Origin: Bacteroidales bacterium UBA4893
Lineage (GTDB): Bacteria > Bacteroidota > Bacteroidia > Bacteroidales > P3
DNA: 40,042 bases
Direction: 5' to 3'
NCBI GenBank assembly: GCA_002399025.1
Contig: DHCV01000006.1
Coordinates: 1-40,042, forward strand
Shown here one piece after another: positions 25,413 to 35,207 of this stretch. The notes under the pieces are model-generated. The model was not told the origin of the DNA. It saw nothing but the letters and a program-made list of their open reading frames with translations, and searched no databases. Both the position numbers and the translations under genes were made by a program. Each line of letters begins with the position of its first letter. The first letter of the stretch is position 1.

Positions 25413-26213
25413 CTAAAGAATAATTAAACTTATTGCCATTACAGCCATCCCAGAGATTAGTCCATAAATCGAAACATGATGCTCACCATACTCACGAGCA
25501 GCAGGAAGGAGTTCGTCTAAGGAGATATAAACCATAATCCCAGCAACCACAGCAAACACATAAGCAAGCAAAATTGGGGATAAGAAAGGCATTAGAATCA
25601 AATATGCAATTATGGCACCAATTGGTTCAGCAAGTCCAGAAAGGAAAGAGAGCTTGAATGCCTTTTTCTTACTGCCTGTTGCTTGGTATATGGGTACAGA
25701 AACAGCAATCCCTTCAGGAATATTGTGAATGGCAACTGCAACAGCAATAGCAACACCTAAGGCAGGGTTCTGAATGGCAGCCACAAAGGTAGCCATACCT
25801 TCTGGAAAATTATGAATGCCAATTGCTAAGGCTGTCATAACTCCTGTACGCATTAACTTTGCGTCTTTCTTTGGTGTTTTGTTCATGCTTTCCAACGACC
25901 TTATTTCATGTGGATTTTCAGACGAAGGAACAAGCTTATCAATTATACCAATCAAAAGCACTCCAGCAAAAAAGAAGGTAATATTCTGTATCATTCCCAG
26001 CTTTTCACCAAATTCCATAATTAAAATCTCTTTTGAACTTGCAAAAAGCTCAACAAAAGAAATATAAATCATAACCCCTGCCGAAAACCCCAAGGAGTAG
26101 GAGAGGAATTTCTTATTTGTTTTGGTTGTGAAGAAGGCAATTATACTACCAATGCCGGTAGATAAACCAGCAAAAAGCGTTAGAAGAAAGGGAATTAAAA
26201 TGTTTGTTTCCAC
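25413..26213 (-). CDS. ZIP-family divalent metal transporter (ZupT-like)
   Basis: This 266-residue protein has eight predicted membrane segments. Two metal-binding signatures, H134-NFPEG and H163-NIPEG, lie in segments 4 and 5, exactly as in ZupT. The family takes up zinc, iron or manganese across the inner membrane. The start is GTG at 26211-26213; no better in-frame ATG exists upstream of the first membrane segment. It is convergent with the ABC-F gene, 13 bases apart, and lies 18 bases downstream of the AspT-like gene in the same direction. Confidence 0.93.
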   Translation of the reverse strand: METNILIPFLLTLFAGLSTGIGSIIAFFTTKTNKKFLSYSLGFSAGVMIYISFVELFASSKEILIMEFGEKLGMIQNITFFFAGVLLIGIIDKLVPSSENPHEIRSLESMNKTPKKDAKLMRTGVMTALAIGIHNFPEGMATFVAAIQNPALGVAIAVAVAIHNIPEGIAVSVPIYQATGSKKKAFKLSFLSGLAEPIGAIIAYLILMPFLSPILLAYVFAVVAGIMVYISLDELLPAAREYGEHHVSIYGLISGMAVMAISLIIL

Positions 26214-26231
26214 TTTGTTGTTTTATATTAA

Positions 26232-27896
26232 TTAACCGAGACTCATAATTATCAATATCTGTGCTGTCAAAACACGAAGGAACATGGTTAGTGGATATAC
26301 TGTTGCATAGGCTACGGAAGGGGAGTCGTTGGGAGAAACATTATTGGCAAAGGCTAAGGCAGGAGGGTCTGTCATTGAGCCTGAGAGCAAGCCTAAAAGC
26401 GTGTAGTAGTCCATCTTAAACTTTAATCGTGCAAATAATCCAACCAAAATTAGTGGAAGAATTGTTATTATCAAACCATAAACCACCCAAATATAACCTC
26501 CTTCAACAATGGTTTTTATGAAATTCTCTCCAGCTCCCAAACCAACAGCTGCAAGGAAAAGTGAAATACCAATCTCCCTAATCATCATATTGGCACTTGT
26601 GGTTGTGAAGGTTACCATCTTATAGTATGGACCATATCTACCCATAAGAATTGCAACAATGAGTGGTCCTCCTGCAAGTCCAAGCTTAACAGGTTGTGGA
26701 AGCCCTGGAAATGCAAACGGAATGGAGCCAACAATTATTCCAAGAAAAACTCCAAGGAAAATTGGTATGAGGTTGGGATGATTAAGCCTATTCATAGAAT
26801 TACCCAACAAATCAGCCACCTTTGCAATTGCCTCCTCAGAACCAACAACCGTAACCCTATCACCCATTTGGAGTTTTAGGTCATAGGTTGCAATTAGTTC
26901 TATCCCCGAACGATTAATCCTCGTAATATTTACTCCATACAAAGACCTTATCTTCAAATTACCAATCTTCTCACCATTGAGGTTAGGCTTGGTAACAACA
27001 ATCCTTCTTGAAACCAAATTCTTCTTTTCGCCTTCCCACTCTTGCTCATCAACATTACAAACCTTCCCCAAAAACATAACAACCTTATCCACATTTGACG
27101 CCTCTGTAATAATTCTTAGGGTGTCGTTAATTTGAATTATACTACTATTTGTTGCAACTTCAACACTATTGTCCTGACGCTTAATTCTCGAAATAATCAC
27201 ATTCTTCCCCAGTATCTTAATAATCTCCTCAACATTATGCCCATCAACTCCCTGATTCTTAACAATAACAGATATTCTTTTGGTTGAATTTTCGTTAATC
27301 TGCTCCTGCTCCTTAACTGCTTCCTTCTCCAATTTAATCTTGCAGAAGAACTTAATAATCATTGGCGAAATAATTATCCCAATAACTCCCAAAGGATAGG
27401 CAACAGCATAACCTGAAGCAATGGAAGGGTTGTGTGAGCCATAAATATCGTTGTAGGTCTGTTGTGCCGCTCCCAAACCAGGAGTGTTGGTAACTGCACC
27501 CGAAAGCACACCTACCATTGTGGCAAGGTCAGTACCAGTAACAAGATGAATTATATAGGTTGTGATAACGCCCAAGAACACAATTAGAGATGCCAACATA
27601 TTGAGCCTAAAGCCTCCTTTCTTAAGCGAAGAAAAGAAACCAGGACCAACTTGAAGACCAATCGAATAAACAAAGAGAATTAGTCCAAGTTCTTTGGTAA
27701 AATGAAGAATTTCCTCCTCAACCCTAAGTCCAAAATGACTTATGGCAATACCCACAAATAGAATCCAAGCAATACCAAATGAAATATTTGCAATCTTGAG
27801 CTTGCCCAAATGAATACCCAAAGCAATCGTAATTGCCAGAAGCATAATTGAATGAGCAACACTAGAATTTACAAAGAGATCAATAAACCATTCCAT
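26232..27896 (-). CDS. AspT/YidE-like transporter with two RCK_C domains
   Basis: This 554-residue protein has two membrane halves (about residues 12-190 and 380-550), each with about five segments, separated by two TrkA-C (RCK_C) domains (about 205-285 and 290-370, for example IRSLYGVNITRINR). The order and the repeated element GLGAAQQTYND/GSMTDPPALAFANN match the aspartate-alanine antiporter superfamily (AspT, YidE, YbjL). Members exchange amino acids or dicarboxylates across the inner membrane; the substrate here is not determined. A Bacteroidota-like -7 element precedes it. Confidence 0.88.
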   Translation of the reverse strand: MEWFIDLFVNSSVAHSIMLLAITIALGIHLGKLKIANISFGIAWILFVGIAISHFGLRVEEEILHFTKELGLILFVYSIGLQVGPGFFSSLKKGGFRLNMLASLIVFLGVITTYIIHLVTGTDLATMVGVLSGAVTNTPGLGAAQQTYNDIYGSHNPSIASGYAVAYPLGVIGIIISPMIIKFFCKIKLEKEAVKEQEQINENSTKRISVIVKNQGVDGHNVEEIIKILGKNVIISRIKRQDNSVEVATNSSIIQINDTLRIITEASNVDKVVMFLGKVCNVDEQEWEGEKKNLVSRRIVVTKPNLNGEKIGNLKIRSLYGVNITRINRSGIELIATYDLKLQMGDRVTVVGSEEAIAKVADLLGNSMNRLNHPNLIPIFLGVFLGIIVGSIPFAFPGLPQPVKLGLAGGPLIVAILMGRYGPYYKMVTFTTTSANMMIREIGISLFLAAVGLGAGENFIKTIVEGGYIWVVYGLIITILPLILVGLFARLKFKMDYYTLLGLLSGSMTDPPALAFANNVSPNDSPSVAYATVYPLTMFLRVLTAQILIIMSLG

Positions 27897-27923
27897 AGAA
27901 AAATTATTAAGTAATAATATTCT

Positions 27924-27932
27924 GCAAAGATA
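27924..27932 (-). promoter_or_regulatory. -7 promoter element of the AspT-like gene
   Basis: The minus strand reads TATCTTTGC, a full match to TAnnTTTGC, 27 bases before the start. The 293-base gap between this gene and the MarC gene otherwise holds only A/T-rich sequence and the MarC promoter; I see no RNA gene in it. Confidence 0.55.
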
Positions 27933-28158
27933 GTGCTTGTTTCACAAAGAAGAGTAGTTTTTATTAGATTTAATATATTTTAGATGAAAGAATTTGGAGT
28001 TTTTAACATTCTAATATCCTAAAAGAGCAGCAAAACTGAAACCAAGAATTAAATTTATATTATCAAAAGACAATATTTTAAAACAAGGAATTAATAAGTT
28101 ATTATGCGAAAATTTTTATAGTTTTTTCTTTTAGGAGATAAAAATCATTGTTTTTTAT

Positions 28159-28167
28159 TATTTTTGC
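28159..28167 (+). promoter_or_regulatory. -7 promoter element of the marC-like gene
   Basis: TATTTTTGC matches TAnnTTTGC, 22 bases before the start codon. The -33 element is weak. Confidence 0.5.
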
Positions 28168-28189
28168 AAATTCAAACACATAACTCCAA

Positions 28190-28783
28190 ATGATTATGAT
28201 TATAGATTTTGCCTTAGATTTTAGACATATTTTTACAGCCTTCATGGTTCTTTTTGCCATTATTGACATAACTGGAGCTGTCCCAATCATAATTGATTTG
28301 AACTCAACTGGCAAGAAGGTGCATGCAGGGAAAGCCTCCATTATTTCCTTCTTTTTGATGGTGCTATTTATGTTTTTGGGAGAAGGATTATTGAATGTTT
28401 TTGGAGTTGATTTAGCATCTTTTGCAATTGCTGGAGGTTTGATACTCATTGCCTTGGGGGTAGAGATGACCTTCAATGTTGAGATTTTTAAGAACGATGG
28501 ACCAAGCGGACACTCAACAATTGTCCCTATGGTTTTCCCTCTCATTGCAGGTGCTGGAACCCTAACCACAACCCTTTCCCTAAGAGCCGAAATATCAATT
28601 ATTAATCTGATTATTGCAATTGCTCTCAACATGATTGTTGTCTATTTTGTGATTAAGAAAGTGCATCTTGTTGAAAGAATTTTGGGTAAGGCTGGAATTT
28701 ATATCCTTAGAAAATTCTTCGGAGTAATCCTTCTGGCAATGAGTGTTAAACTAATCATAACCAACCTTTCAGCCCTACTTTAA
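28190..28783 (+). CDS. MarC-family integral membrane protein
   Basis: This 197-residue protein has about six membrane segments and conserved MarC features: FAIIDITGAVPIIIDL in the first segment pair and FPLIAGAGTLTT in the middle. The family (MarC/UPF0056, NAAT) is widespread. The early link to antibiotic resistance has been withdrawn, and its role is unclear. The ATG at 28190 is followed by a second in-frame ATG at 28196, so the exact start is uncertain by two codons. Confidence 0.9.
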   Translation: MIMIIDFALDFRHIFTAFMVLFAIIDITGAVPIIIDLNSTGKKVHAGKASIISFFLMVLFMFLGEGLLNVFGVDLASFAIAGGLILIALGVEMTFNVEIFKNDGPSGHSTIVPMVFPLIAGAGTLTTTLSLRAEISIINLIIAIALNMIVVYFVIKKVHLVERILGKAGIYILRKFFGVILLAMSVKLIITNLSALL

Positions 28784-28887
28784 CCAATACCTTTCACTCT
28801 TACTATCCTTTAGTAATATTTGGTCATAGAGTCCAATAGCGAATGGATTAATGTTGGAAAAATAATAGAAAAAATCTACTATTCTAT

Positions 28888-28917
28888 TTTGATTATGCAG
28901 TTTTTTACTACCTTTGC
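28888..28917 (+). promoter_or_regulatory. Promoter of the nusB-DUF1573-yajC-coaE cluster
   Basis: TTTG at 28888-28891 and TACCTTTGC at 28909-28917 are separated by 17 bases, a good Bacteroidota -33/-7 pair. The expected transcription start is about 35 bases before nusB. Confidence 0.65.
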
Positions 28918-28959
28918 AAAATGAATTTTTATTTATTAATTATTTCTTTCAAATAGAGG

Positions 28960-29913
28960 ATGCTTAACAGACATTTCATAAGAGCTAAAGTTCTTCAATC
29001 GCTTTATTCTTTCCACTTTAATGATTTCAATGGTGTTAATGAACACACAAAAAAACTTATTGATAGTTTTTACTCACTCCTTGACCTTCACACCTATTTT
29101 TTTTCGTCAATAATTTACATTCACACCCTTGCACAGGAGAGGATTGAGGATAATCGTATTAAACTTCTTCCCACTCCAGAGGATTTGAATCCCAACACTA
29201 AATTTGTTGACAATGAATTTATTAACATTTTGCTCAACGACCAAACCCTAAGGGCTAAGATGGATAAGATGAAGATAAATTGGAATGAGAGCAAGGATTT
29301 GTTTATGGGTATATTCAAGAAATTTTCCAATTCCAATTCCTACAAAAACTACATGAAAGCTCCAAAGGGAGATATTGAGAGTGAGAAGAATATAGTTGTG
29401 CAGCTCTTCAAAAACTATATTATTTCCAACGAACTATACTTCGACAATGTTTGCGAAATGAAGATAGAATGGGAGTCTGATTACGACACAATTGCACTTT
29501 GGTCGCTTTGGAAATTGAAGGAATATAGGGGCGATGTGAGTCAGTTTAGTGAAGGATTTATTGATGAAAACTACATTTCTAAGATTTTCAAGCATACGAT
29601 TGAGAATAATGATGAGTTTATGGAGTTGATAAATTCAAAGATACATAATTGGGATATTGACAGAGTGGCACTTATGGATATTCTAATAATAAAAATGGGT
29701 CTTTCGGAGTTAATATATTGTCCAGAAATTCCAATCAACGTAACTTTGAACGAGTATGTTGAACTGAGCAAGGAGTTTTCCACCCCAAAAAGTAAGCTCT
29801 TTGTCAATGGGATATTGGATAAACTAATGGTAGAGTTAAGGGCAAAGGGAAGGATTAAGAAACTTAAGGATGAGAATGAGGAAGTTGATGAGAATGAGGA
29901 TACTCAGTTATAA
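28960..29913 (+). CDS. nusB: Transcription antitermination factor NusB (long Bacteroidota form)
   Basis: This 317-residue protein opens with MLNRHFIRAKVLQSLYSF, typical of Bacteroidota NusB. The C-terminal half has the NusB fold with the pattern WDIDRVALMDILIIKMGLSE, IPINVTLNEYVELSKEF and FVNGILDKL. NusB binds boxA RNA with NusE (S10) in rRNA antitermination. It is about twice the length of the E. coli protein because of an inserted N-terminal helical region, normal for this phylum. The acidic tail (DENEEVDENED) is also common. It heads the cluster with DUF1573, yajC and coaE. Confidence 0.92.
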   Translation: MLNRHFIRAKVLQSLYSFHFNDFNGVNEHTKKLIDSFYSLLDLHTYFFSSIIYIHTLAQERIEDNRIKLLPTPEDLNPNTKFVDNEFINILLNDQTLRAKMDKMKINWNESKDLFMGIFKKFSNSNSYKNYMKAPKGDIESEKNIVVQLFKNYIISNELYFDNVCEMKIEWESDYDTIALWSLWKLKEYRGDVSQFSEGFIDENYISKIFKHTIENNDEFMELINSKIHNWDIDRVALMDILIIKMGLSELIYCPEIPINVTLNEYVELSKEFSTPKSKLFVNGILDKLMVELRAKGRIKKLKDENEEVDENEDTQL

Positions 29914-29923
29914 AAATAATTTT

Positions 29924-30337
29924 ATGTTAAGAAATAGTGTTTTACTTTTTAGCATTCTAAGTCTAATTTTTTTGTCTTCATGTGGCAAAAAGGAGGATGC
30001 AATTAGTACTGATTTGATTGAAAAATCAACCACCATCAAGTTTGAGAAAGATATGATGGATTTTGGAACCCTAACCTCTGGAGAGGTAGTAACGAGTAGT
30101 TTCAAATTTAAGAATACAGGTAAGAATGATTTGATAATATCTTCTGTAACTGCCAATTGTGGATGTGCAATTGCCGATTATCCCAAAAATCCAATTAAAC
30201 CCAACGGTGAAGGACAAATCACTGTGAGATACGACTCCGAAGGAAGTAGTGGGATTAGGATAATGAAAGAAATTTCGGTTTTAGCAAACACAACACCCTC
30301 AACAACAAGGCTTAGGATTACAGCAGATGTTAATTAG
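29924..30337 (+). CDS. DUF1573 lipoprotein
   Basis: The protein is 137 residues when started at the ATG at 29924, which gives a signal peptide with the lipobox FLSSC (Cys about 19). A start at 29870 would add 18 basic residues ahead of the signal and overlap nusB, so I reject it. The mature domain has FGTLTSGEVVTSSFKFKNTGKNDLII and CGCA, split as in the DUF1573 family, an Ig-like fold. The family is abundant in Bacteroidota and its function is unknown. It lies 10 bases after nusB. Confidence 0.88.
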   Translation: MLRNSVLLFSILSLIFLSSCGKKEDAISTDLIEKSTTIKFEKDMMDFGTLTSGEVVTSSFKFKNTGKNDLIISSVTANCGCAIADYPKNPIKPNGEGQITVRYDSEGSSGIRIMKEISVLANTTPSTTRLRITADVN

Positions 30338-30374
30338 AATAGAAAAAATAATAATAATTTAAAACAAAGGAAAA

Positions 30375-30698
30375 ATGAATTTAATGAACATTTTATTAAT
30401 GGCTTCAGGACAACAAGGACAAGGCTCAGGTTGGAGTACAATGCTAATGTTGCTTGCTATCATAGTTATATTTTATTTCTTTATGATACGTCCACAAAGT
30501 GCAAGAGCAAAGAAAGAAAAACAATTTAGAGAAAGTCTTCAAAAAGGACAAAAAGTTATCACAATCAGCGGTATGCACGGAAAAATTGTTGAAGTGAAGG
30601 AAACTTCAATCATCCTTGAAATTGCCAATGGCGTTAATATTGAGGTTGAGAAAACAGCAATTGCGTTGGAAGTAGGAGCCACCCAAACAAAAAAATAA
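30375..30698 (+). CDS. yajC: Preprotein translocase subunit YajC
   Basis: This 107-residue protein has one membrane segment (about 23-39, MLMLLAIIVIFYFFMIRP) followed by QSARAKKEKQFRESLQKGQKV, with the conserved FRP-like and GQKVIT elements, then a small beta domain (ISGMHGKIVEV). YajC is an accessory membrane protein of SecDF-Sec. Position between the DUF1573 gene and coaE is usual in Bacteroidota. An alternative ATG at 30387 would shorten it by four residues. Confidence 0.95.
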   Translation: MNLMNILLMASGQQGQGSGWSTMLMLLAIIVIFYFFMIRPQSARAKKEKQFRESLQKGQKVITISGMHGKIVEVKETSIILEIANGVNIEVEKTAIALEVGATQTKK

Positions 30699-30721
30699 TA
30701 ATCTTGTTTTAGAGTTTTGGC

Positions 30722-31303
30722 GTGAAAAGCATTGCCCTAACAGGTTCAATTGGAAGCGGGAAGACCTTAATTTGTTCTGTCTTTGAACAATTAGGTATTC
30801 CTGTTTTCATTGCCGACAAGGAGGCATTGAAATGCTATAACAACATTAGATTTTTAGAAGAAATTGCATCAGAATTTGGCTCTGAGGTCTTGGACAACAA
30901 AAAACTTAACAAGAAAGCCTTAGCCAATATAGTTTTTAATGATAGCAATAAGTTGGACAAGCTCAACTCAATGATACACCCAAAGGTTTTGGAAATGTAT
31001 TTAAGGCAGCAAGAGCAACATCACAACTCGCCCTATACCATAATGGAAAGTGCAATTATTTTTGAGATAGGATGGGAAAAGAAATTTGATGGGATAATTT
31101 GTATTGATTCTCCTAAAGAAGTGTCAATCCAAAGAGCCATGAATAGAGATAAAATGAGTTATGAGGAAGTGGAGCAACGATTTAGGAATCAGCTCACCAA
31201 TGAAGAAAAGGTCAGAAGAAGCGATTTTGTGATTCATCACGACAACAAAACCATGCTCTTACCTCAAATACTCGAGATACACAAAATGATAACAACAGAA
31301 TAA
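30722..31303 (+). CDS. coaE: Dephospho-CoA kinase
   Basis: This 193-residue P-loop kinase opens with IALTGSIGSGKTLICSVFE (P-loop GSIGSGKT, residues 8-15). It continues with IADKEA, the conserved aspartate region, IHPKVLEMY and a C-terminal NQLTNEEKVRRSDFVI segment, the lid and adenine-binding features of CoaE. It phosphorylates dephospho-CoA to coenzyme A, the last step of the pathway. The start is GTG at 30722. It is the last gene of the nusB cluster. Confidence 0.94.
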   Translation: MKSIALTGSIGSGKTLICSVFEQLGIPVFIADKEALKCYNNIRFLEEIASEFGSEVLDNKKLNKKALANIVFNDSNKLDKLNSMIHPKVLEMYLRQQEQHHNSPYTIMESAIIFEIGWEKKFDGIICIDSPKEVSIQRAMNRDKMSYEEVEQRFRNQLTNEEKVRRSDFVIHHDNKTMLLPQILEIHKMITTE

Positions 31304-31314
31304 AAACAAAAATT

Positions 31315-32967
31315 ATGATAAGAATATTTACCCTTAGTTTCATGCTTTTCTTAAGTATGGTTTCAATTGCACAAATAAGTATTGAAGGAGAGCCTAAAAC
31401 ATTTTCAAACAAAAACATAGGAGTTTTACTTACAGCAACACTTGAGATTGAAGAACCCGACCTAACTAAAGAAATAGAGTATAATAATAACCCAGATAAT
31501 TTCTATAAGGTTAGAAAATTTGGAGTGATAATTCCGGTAAATGTAGATTTTTTCGATAAAGCTGACAAGATTGAACTCAAGGAAGGAAGCCTATGGCTTT
31601 TGAAGATAAGATCCAATAATGCAAAGGCATTAAACATTTATTCCAATAATTTCTATATTCCAAAAGGCGGAGAGTTATATATTTATAATTCAGATCATTC
31701 CCAACTAATTGGAGCCTTCACCTCAATCAATAACCATGAGAGCAAATCCTTTGCAACCGAAATGGTGGTTGGAGAAGAAATAATAATTGAGTATTTTCAA
31801 CCAAAAGAAATAACCCAAAGAGCTGAAATCCAATTAAGCGACATAGGTTATGCCTATAGAGATTTTGGCTATGATATAACTAAATTCTCCGATGAATTTG
31901 GAGCATCAGGCTCTTGCAATGTAAATGTAAACTGCCCAGAAGGAAATAATTACAGAAATGCACAACGTGGAGTAGTTAGGATTTTGATGAGAATGGGTGA
32001 TGGTTCATCAGGTTGGTGTACAGGCTCACTTGTCAACAACACATCTCGCGACCTTACACCCTATGTCCTCTCAGCAGCTCACTGCGTTGAAGATATGGTT
32101 TCATCCTACTACTATAACTACTTTGTATTCTATTTCAACTACGAATCCTCTGGCTGCACAACAGGAAACATAGAACCAACACCAAATACAATGACCGGAG
32201 CCTCTTTCAAAGCAGCTGGAACAGCATCCGACTTCCTACTTTTGCAACTCAATCAAAACGTACCAACGACCTATAATGCCTATTGGAACGCATGGTCAAT
32301 ATCAACATCAGCCTCAACAAGTGGGGTTTCGATTCATCATCCATCAGGAGATATTAAGAAAATTTCAACCTATAACACAGCCCTCCAAACAGCTAATTTG
32401 GGCTATGGCTCAACACATTGGCTTGCAAAATGGGTACAAACCCAAACCAATTATGGAATAACAGAAAAAGGCTCATCAGGGTGTCCACTTTTCAACGCTC
32501 AAAGTCAAATTGTTGGAACCCTAACGGGAGGAACCTCAGCCTGCAATGCAACAATTGGCAATAGAGTTGATTACTATGGCAAATTTTCCTACTCATGGGC
32601 TTCCAATGGAACAACCGATAACAAAATGCTTAAACCATGGTTAGACCCTTTAAACTTGGGAGTTACGACCTTTAGAGGAGATGATTATACAACCCTTTCA
32701 AATCCTTTGGTTGAATCACAAAGCCAATCATATTCTTTAATTTATCCAAACCCAACCAATGAAAACCTAAACATTTCCCTTTCAAAATTGGAATCACCAA
32801 CCCAGTTGGAACTCTATGATGAATTGGGAAGGATGCTTATGAAAGACATAATTCCAGCCAACACTTCCACTCACTCACTCAACATTAAGGGCTTTAAATC
32901 TGGCAACTACATCCTAAAATTTGTATCTCAAGATAAGGCTTGGACAAATAAATTAATAGTTCAATAA
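31315..32967 (+). CDS. Secreted trypsin-fold serine protease with T9SS sorting domain
   Basis: This 550-residue protein has a signal peptide (cleavage after about residue 19, ...SIAQ), a propeptide-like beta domain (about 30-165) and a lysyl-endopeptidase-like protease domain. The catalytic triad is H256 (LSAAHC), D306 (SDFLLLQL) and S388 (GSSGCP). Several cysteines probably form disulfides. The C-terminal domain (from about 475) has SLIYPNPTNENLNISL and ends KAWTNKLIVQ, a type A T9SS sorting signal. It is therefore exported across the outer membrane by the T9SS and anchored or released there. Substrate preference for lysine is suggested by the family but not proven. Confidence 0.92.
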   Translation: MIRIFTLSFMLFLSMVSIAQISIEGEPKTFSNKNIGVLLTATLEIEEPDLTKEIEYNNNPDNFYKVRKFGVIIPVNVDFFDKADKIELKEGSLWLLKIRSNNAKALNIYSNNFYIPKGGELYIYNSDHSQLIGAFTSINNHESKSFATEMVVGEEIIIEYFQPKEITQRAEIQLSDIGYAYRDFGYDITKFSDEFGASGSCNVNVNCPEGNNYRNAQRGVVRILMRMGDGSSGWCTGSLVNNTSRDLTPYVLSAAHCVEDMVSSYYYNYFVFYFNYESSGCTTGNIEPTPNTMTGASFKAAGTASDFLLLQLNQNVPTTYNAYWNAWSISTSASTSGVSIHHPSGDIKKISTYNTALQTANLGYGSTHWLAKWVQTQTNYGITEKGSSGCPLFNAQSQIVGTLTGGTSACNATIGNRVDYYGKFSYSWASNGTTDNKMLKPWLDPLNLGVTTFRGDDYTTLSNPLVESQSQSYSLIYPNPTNENLNISLSKLESPTQLELYDELGRMLMKDIIPANTSTHSLNIKGFKSGNYILKFVSQDKAWTNKLIVQ

Positions 32968-32994
32968 CCAACCACATTTCTACCAAAAAAGGAA

Positions 32995-35166
32995 ATGGAG
33001 GAGGAGAAAATAATATCCAATAAGGAGCTCGAGCTTGCAAAGAAATATGTTGAATACACCAATACAAACATTTTCTTAACAGGAAAGGCAGGAACGGGCA
33101 AAACAACCTTTCTTAAGACTCTTAGGCAAAACACCTCCAAACGCATGGTAATTGTTGCTCCCACAGGGGTTGCAGCCATCAATGCTGGAGGGGTAACCAT
33201 ACATTCATTCTTTCAAGTTTCTTTCGGACCCTTTATTGAGGGAGGAGAAAATTCAAAAGAGGATGTTTTTAAGATTACAAGGGATAAGAAAGAGATAATC
33301 AGGAGTTTAGACCTATTAGTTATTGATGAAATTTCAATGGTTAGAGCCGACCTTTTGGACGCAATTGATTCTCGACTAAGGAAACTTCGCTATAATAAGA
33401 GAAATCAACCCTTTGGAGGCGTACAACTCTTGATGATTGGCGACCTTCAACAATTACCACCTGTTTGTAAGGAAGAGGAATGGAGGCTTTTGGAATTCGT
33501 CTATCGCACACCTTATTTCTTCTCTTCCAAAGCATTACAAAAAACTAACTTCATCACAATCAACCTCCAACAAGTCTTTCGCCAAAAGGATCAGAACTTC
33601 ATCAATATCCTCAACAAGATTAGGAATAATCAGGTTGATGAAAAACTAATAGAGACCCTAAACGACAGAAATAACGTTGATTACGACCCCAATTCCGATG
33701 ATGCCTACGTGATTCTTTGCACCCATAATTTCCAAGCAAATAGGATTAACGAAAACAAGCTAAAACAGATTGATAATGAGTCCTATACCTTCACTGCAAT
33801 CGTTGAAGGCGACTTCCCCGAATCGTCCTATCCCAACGAATTTGAGCTCGAATTGAAGCTCGATGCACAGGTAATGTTTATTAAGAATGATATTGGAAGT
33901 CCCTCACAAAGAAAGTATTATAATGGAAAAATTGGAAGGATTGTAGAGATAAATGAGGATAGTATTTTTGTCAGGGGCAAGGGAGACACCCAAAATATTG
34001 AGGTGAAAAAGGACGTTTGGAACAATTATAAATACAAGATTAACGATGAAACCAACGCAATAGATGAGATTGTTATGGGAACATTTACGCAATATCCTAT
34101 CAAACTTGCATGGGCAATAACCATTCACAAGAGTCAGGGCTTGACCTTCGAAAAGGTGATAATTGACTCCAATAAATCCTTTGCAGCAGGACAGGTCTAT
34201 GTTGCTCTAAGTCGTTGTAAGAGTTTGGAAGGCATTATCTTAACTTCTCCATTTGAGCCATCATCCATAATCAAAGACCCCCTAATTGATGAGTTTGATT
34301 ATGCTCAAGAGCAGTCTCCACCCACCGATGAGAAATTGGAGAAAGATAGGCTTGCATTTACCTTAGAAAACATTTTGGAACTATTCTCTTTCAGGGAGTT
34401 GAAATGGAAAATTGACGAACTTCAAACCCTCAATAACGATAGTTTTCACCAAACCTATGCCCAAACAAGCGATTTGATTAATGAGAAGATTAGGAGTTTT
34501 GAGACGGAAATCTATGAGGTTGGTCTAAGATTTGAAAGTCAGATTAAGAGCCTATTCATTAAAGAGTTAGATACTTTTATGATTGATCGCTTAATCAAGG
34601 CTAAGGACTATTTTGCTCAAAAATTTGAAATTTTGCAACAAATTATCAATTTGGCAGAAAGTTTGGAATTTGACAACAAACTAATTGAAACTGAGAAACA
34701 AGCAGCCATTCTAAACATATCCTACCAAACCTATTTCAAGCTCACACTCTTCGAAAGCATAAACCCCGATTTTTCAATTTCTCAGTTCAGAGAGCATAGA
34801 AGTAAAGCATTAATTAAGGAGCCTAAAGACTTTGTAAAAGAGTATATTAAGATACATAAAATATCCAAAGCCAAGAAGGTTGGGAGAGAGGACTCTGATG
34901 AAAACAATTCTCAACTCCCACAAGAGATAATGAATAAGGAACTATTTGAGGCATTGAACCATTGGAGGAAGGCAAAAGTCAATGAGATTGAAAAACCTGC
35001 CTTTACAATTCTACATCAAAAAACCTTGATTGAAATTGTCAACAAAGTCCCTAAAACCGAAAAAGAATTACTGAAAATCAAAGGATTTGGCAACAAGAAG
35101 ATGGATGATTTTGGCAATGAAATATTAGAAATAATTGAGAGTTATGAGCTTGAGGATAATAAATAA
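32995..35166 (+). CDS. Pif1-like helicase with C-terminal HRDC-type domain
   Basis: This 723-residue protein has Walker A GKAGTGKTT (K36), Walker B DEISM (D111-M115), LLMIGDLQQLPPV, VFRQKDQNF and the UvrD-like C-terminal motif AITIHKSQGLTFEKV with VYVALSRCKS, the order of Pif1/RecD-type superfamily 1B helicases. A helical region follows (about 440-640), then an HRDC-like domain from about 660 with ILHQKTLIEIVNKVP and LLKIKGFGNKKMDDFG. The enzyme unwinds DNA with 5'-3' polarity in the family. The helicase plus HRDC arrangement is common in Bacteroidota. Its role in recombination or replication is inferred. Confidence 0.92.
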   Translation: MEEEKIISNKELELAKKYVEYTNTNIFLTGKAGTGKTTFLKTLRQNTSKRMVIVAPTGVAAINAGGVTIHSFFQVSFGPFIEGGENSKEDVFKITRDKKEIIRSLDLLVIDEISMVRADLLDAIDSRLRKLRYNKRNQPFGGVQLLMIGDLQQLPPVCKEEEWRLLEFVYRTPYFFSSKALQKTNFITINLQQVFRQKDQNFINILNKIRNNQVDEKLIETLNDRNNVDYDPNSDDAYVILCTHNFQANRINENKLKQIDNESYTFTAIVEGDFPESSYPNEFELELKLDAQVMFIKNDIGSPSQRKYYNGKIGRIVEINEDSIFVRGKGDTQNIEVKKDVWNNYKYKINDETNAIDEIVMGTFTQYPIKLAWAITIHKSQGLTFEKVIIDSNKSFAAGQVYVALSRCKSLEGIILTSPFEPSSIIKDPLIDEFDYAQEQSPPTDEKLEKDRLAFTLENILELFSFRELKWKIDELQTLNNDSFHQTYAQTSDLINEKIRSFETEIYEVGLRFESQIKSLFIKELDTFMIDRLIKAKDYFAQKFEILQQIINLAESLEFDNKLIETEKQAAILNISYQTYFKLTLFESINPDFSISQFREHRSKALIKEPKDFVKEYIKIHKISKAKKVGREDSDENNSQLPQEIMNKELFEALNHWRKAKVNEIEKPAFTILHQKTLIEIVNKVPKTEKELLKIKGFGNKKMDDFGNEILEIIESYELEDNK

Positions 35167-35207
35167 GCATGAAAAAGAGTTATAAAACTTATAACCCACA
35201 AAAATAG

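Noticed and set aside
28920..28955. Short upstream reading frame (11 codons) before nusB
   Set aside because: Its ATG lies at or before the expected transcription start, so it would not be in the transcript.
29870..29923. Extended start for the DUF1573 lipoprotein
   Set aside because: It would place 18 mostly basic residues ahead of a good signal peptide and overlap nusB; the ATG at 29924 fits better.
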